DNA from: Proteobacteria bacterium UBA2133
GTDB taxonomy: Bacteria > Pseudomonadota > Gammaproteobacteria > Arenicellales > UBA868
Assembly (NCBI GenBank): GCA_002327725.1
Contig: DCXP01000037.1
Location: forward strand, 1 to 45,111
Direction of reading: 5' to 3'
DNA length: 45,111 nucleotides
This document shows positions 43,038 through 45,111 of this stretch, piece by piece. A program made the position numbers and the translations under genes. A model generated the notes under the pieces. It was not told the origin of the DNA and did no database searches. It worked only from the letters and a program-made list of their open reading frames with translations. Numbering within the stretch: the stretch's first letter is position 1; each line of letters begins with the position of its first letter.

Positions 43038-43646
43038 CTAGAAAACTTGATTCTTGAAACTCAAATCCGATGCCCGGGAGGCAATATAGGCATTGAGTTC
43101 AGGCGAAAACTCATCATAGGCTTCAAGACCAAGACCGCGGATCTGATTCCTGATGTCGTCAAGCTCAGATGGATCGGCGCCAGATTCAACAATGGAAGAA
43201 ACAAACCCAGCGAACTGTATTGGAGGCCAGCCATCATCGCTAGACAGTTCGATATGGATGAAATCAAGCCCGAAAAAGTGGTGATTCGGATCCTCGACAC
43301 GGCCAAACATATGGGTACCGCACTCGCTGCAGTAGTGACGCTGTATAGATGCGGTTCCATCCACGATTTTGAGCCTTTCCTGGTTTTTGGTGACGCTGAG
43401 TTTGTCGCGGGGCACAACAGCGACCTGTGAAAACAATGCGCCATCTGGCTTCCAGCACTTGGTACACCCGCACAGGTGATTATGAGCTGCTGGTGCAGTA
43501 ACGTTTACTACAACCGGGTTCTGTGCGCATTTGCAGGTGAGTTTCCCACCCGGTTTCGGTTGGTTATTAATGTAACTCCAAATATTTCTGGTGGTAGGGC
43601 GTGGCGCAATCCCCGCACCGACAGCAGGATGAATGGATTTGCTCAT
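43038..43646 (-). CDS. gfa: S-(hydroxymethyl)glutathione synthase (glutathione-dependent formaldehyde-activating enzyme)
   Basis: 202 aa; known Gfa proteins are about 190 aa. Zinc-binding Cys pattern: C38-x-C40, C59-G-C61-x2-C64, C106-x2-C109, as in Gfa. Typical strings: SYINNQPKPGG (start of domain), CGCTKCWKPDGALFSQVAVV, HYCSECGTHMFGRVED. It joins formaldehyde and glutathione to S-(hydroxymethyl)glutathione, the substrate of FrmA encoded three genes further on. ATG at 43646 with GAGGAGC upstream (minus strand). It opens the gfa, NorS-like, NorY-like, frmA series. Confidence 0.95.
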   Translation of the reverse strand: MSKSIHPAVGAGIAPRPTTRNIWSYINNQPKPGGKLTCKCAQNPVVVNVTAPAAHNHLCGCTKCWKPDGALFSQVAVVPRDKLSVTKNQERLKIVDGTASIQRHYCSECGTHMFGRVEDPNHHFFGLDFIHIELSSDDGWPPIQFAGFVSSIVESGADPSELDDIRNQIRGLGLEAYDEFSPELNAYIASRASDLSFKNQVF

Positions 43647-43657
43647 TACTGCTCCTC

Positions 43658-43685
43658 ACTTAAGATATCACCCAGCATCTTGAGT
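43658..43685. promoter_or_regulatory. Interrupted inverted repeat upstream of gfa
   Basis: ACTTAAGAT (43658-43666) and ATCTTGAGT (43677-43685) match as an inverted repeat at 8 of 9 positions with a 10-bp spacer, lying 12-39 bp upstream of the gfa start and next to its ribosome site. A candidate repressor operator for the operon, or a leader hairpin. The half-site shares AAGAT...ATCTT with NsrR sites, but spacing is shorter. Confidence 0.35.
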
Positions 43686-44063
43686 CCGGGTGTTTTATGA
43701 TTGGGTTTCTCTCAGCGGTATTTCTTTTGAGTGTGTGCACCCTCATATCCATTAAGCAAAATACCAGCCCCCAGAATAGCAGAATTTCATCAAGGTCTGC
43801 CAGAGTATTATTTTGATGCGAAAAATTGCGGTGGGCAGCGAGTGGGTCTTTGCCCATATCTGTTCAATATTGAAGCCGACCAAGCTTTCCAGGCCAGTAA
43901 TTTTCCAGTACCTGTACTAGATAAAGGCATTTTGATCAGAGTATTTACTTTACCGTGCCGGGTGGCGGGAGGGAGCCGCTGCTTGCAAGCAGGGGATGGG
44001 ATTTCAGCGCCCCTGGCTCCATAGCAGCCGGATTCGGGGAGGTATTACACAGTTGCCGGGCGA
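43686..44063. other. Intergenic region between gfa and the glycosidase gene
   Basis: About 540 bp separate the divergent genes. An open frame on the minus strand (43660-43857, 65 codons) lies just before gfa but has no recognisable domain. No tRNA or transposon end was seen. Near 44100-44215 a plus-strand frame encoding NWEPPEVLNRALRRIRA and ending in a TAA could be a short gene tail; this is uncertain. Confidence 0.3.
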
Positions 44064-44089
44064 TGCAACAGCCGTCAGTGGCTGTTGCA
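44064..44089. repeat. Perfect 10-bp inverted repeat
   Basis: TGCAACAGCC, loop GTCAGT, TGGCTGTTGCA-type arm (GGCTGTTGCA) at 44080-44089. A 10-bp perfect stem with 6-nt loop and no U-tract on either side, about 135 bp before the glycosidase start. May be a structured leader or a terminator without a U-run. Confidence 0.5.
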
Positions 44090-44223
44090 CTTGGGTGAAA
44101 AGGGCGTTTATCCTTCCTATACTCCCCCAACTGGGAACCGCCCGAGGTCCTTAATCGCGCTCTGCGGCGCATCCGTGCGGCTCAAGAGGAGCAATCTGCC
44201 CCCAGCAATTAACCATTCAATCT

Positions 44224-45111
44224 ATGATCGGTATGTTGTCAGATAATCACCTTACCCGGCGGGGCTGTCGGTGTCCCGTCACCAGGGTAGCGCTGGTAAC
44301 TGCCCTGGCCTTGGGGCTGTGGTGCCAGTGCCTGGTCGCTGTTGCCCAGCAACTCACCGGCGCATACCGGCCCCGTGGCCCCGTAGTCGAAGTATTCGGT
44401 ATCAATGAGGCGATTTCGTTCCCGGAAAAGTTCGAGCGCCGCGGGGTCAAGCTCGAGGTACTACGCCGTTTGCTGGATCAGCAAGGGCAGGCGGCGGCGC
44501 AAGTAGGTGCCCGCTGGACCCGCGGCCATACCGTGGCCTTTCCACGGCTGAGTTGGGACCGCTGGGAACGCGAGAATCGCTCGTTTGCCCGGGCCGACCT
44601 GTGGTTGCAGGCAGTACAGCGTGTCGGGCTTGAGGCGGTGGTGATGATTGGCCCGTGGCCGGGCAACAAATCTCGGGACTTCACCAGCCGCTATGTGTTG
44701 CAGGGTGACGCCCGGGAGCGCTATGTCGAATTCGTTCGCGCTGCAGTGGAACGCTACGACGGTGATGGAATCAACGACATGCCTGGGTTGCTTCGGGGCG
44801 TGCGTTTCTGGGAGGTCGACAACGAGCCTGACCTCAAAAATTCGGGCAGCCCCCGGGCTAGCAAACGGAGCAATTTCTGTACGCCTGAGCAGTTCGCCGA
44901 AATGGTCATCTTGACCGCCCGCGCCATCAAAAGCGCCGACCCCGGGGCACGCGTTCTCAACGGCGGCCTTTACCGTGTGACTAAAGAGTTCGGCTATCGC
45001 TACCTGCGTGATCTATTGGCCGTACCCGGGCTACTTGCCGCTATCGACATTCTGTCCGTCCATGCCTACCACACCGGGCGTGATGCCGGAGCTGTGGAAC
45101 TGACCCTGCGC
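44224..45111 (+). CDS. Secreted clan-A glycoside hydrolase-like protein (partial, runs off window)
   Basis: 296 codons are open from ATG 44224 to the window edge. Residues about 20-42 form a signal-peptide core (VALVTALALGLWCQCLVAVA followed by QQ). The mature part looks like a (beta/alpha)8 glycosidase of clan A: ARWTRGHTVAFPRLSW, VVMIGPWPGN, then RFWEVDNEPD, in which the NEP motif would carry the acid/base Glu, and IDILSVHAYHTG. The nucleophile Glu should be beyond the window. GH family (5, 39, 44 or other) cannot be settled. Likely exported to degrade or remodel a polysaccharide. ATG 44233 is an alternative start. Confidence 0.75.
   Translation, partial: MIGMLSDNHLTRRGCRCPVTRVALVTALALGLWCQCLVAVAQQLTGAYRPRGPVVEVFGINEAISFPEKFERRGVKLEVLRRLLDQQGQAAAQVGARWTRGHTVAFPRLSWDRWERENRSFARADLWLQAVQRVGLEAVVMIGPWPGNKSRDFTSRYVLQGDARERYVEFVRAAVERYDGDGINDMPGLLRGVRFWEVDNEPDLKNSGSPRASKRSNFCTPEQFAEMVILTARAIKSADPGARVLNGGLYRVTKEFGYRYLRDLLAVPGLLAAIDILSVHAYHTGRDAGAVELTLR

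Noticed and set aside
43658..43685. A true NsrR box upstream of gfa
   Set aside because: Spacing between AAGAT and ATCTT is 10 bp, shorter than in known NsrR sites, and the inner bases do not fit, so only an unspecified inverted repeat is reported.
43660..43857. A 65-codon minus-strand ORF just upstream of gfa as a first gene of the operon
   Set aside because: It has no recognisable domain and no clear ribosome site, and it overlaps the inverted repeat; not supported enough for a gene call.
1..45111. tRNA, rRNA, CRISPR arrays, integrases or prophage genes
   Set aside because: None was recognised on reading both strands; the only mobile-element trace is the IS3 OrfA fragment at 36085-36195.

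Overview
The window looks like chromosomal DNA of a GC-rich proteobacterium, probably an uncultured marine or host-associated one. Reasons: Tat-type substrate-binding protein, Tas-type aldo/keto reductase, haem O synthase, glutathione-dependent formaldehyde oxidation, and many genes for osmolyte-like nitrogen compounds. The class cannot be fixed from sequence alone. No rRNA, tRNA or CRISPR array was seen.

Layout. 1-4.7 kb: a haloalkane-dehalogenase-like hydrolase, an acetyltransferase and an NAD(P)-dependent MDR reductase, mixed with broken genes (racemase C-terminus, enolase-superfamily epimerase, MttB C-terminus). 4.7-9.7 kb (+): ureohydrolase, a PhyH/M24 chimera whose M24 part has the metal-ligand pattern of the DMSP lyase DddP, a CysN-domain/APS-kinase protein, an SDR and a creatinase-like M24 protein. 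9.8-16.9 kb (-): a complete Dpp/Opp-type ABC importer, a GntR/FCD regulator and a maleate-isomerase/EutA-like enzyme. 17.2-28.3 kb (+): a long catabolic run of three M24 proteins (one closely resembling ectoine hydrolase DoeA), a DAO-family FAD oxidase, a DoeB-like deacylase, two enolase-superfamily epimerases, a Cys/Met-metabolism PLP enzyme and a threonine aldolase. 28.4-30.4 kb (-): second ureohydrolase and Tas. 30.5-36.2 kb: a PhyH/Fe-ADH chimera, housekeeping serB-serA, a DAHP synthase, a second EutA-like enzyme and an IS3 remnant. 36.2-39.5 kb (+): haem O synthase and a CPx copper-type P-ATPase. 43.6-39.6 kb (-): gfa, a CuA subunit II, a haem-copper subunit I lacking the active-site Tyr, and class III ADH/GSNO reductase. 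The window ends in a secreted glycosidase-like gene that runs off the edge.

How it may work together. The 4.7-29 kb part reads as an import-and-dismantle island for ectoine-like, guanidino or N-methylated amino-acid solutes: ABC uptake, ring or amidine opening by creatinase-type M24 enzymes, urea release by ureohydrolases, deacylation by DoeB, stereochemical inversion by epimerases, N-demethylation or deamination by the FAD enzyme, and PLP cleavage of the products. Formaldehyde from demethylation could go to Gfa/FrmA. The 39.6-43.6 kb cluster is the most striking system: a candidate CuA-type nitric oxide reductase (sNOR-like) set between the two glutathione-dependent enzymes of formaldehyde/S-nitrosoglutathione metabolism, with haem O synthase and a copper pump next door. 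The window also holds an unusual number of gene remnants and in-frame chimeras, which suggests continuing deletion-driven decay between paralogous catabolic modules, or assembly artefacts that should be excluded.
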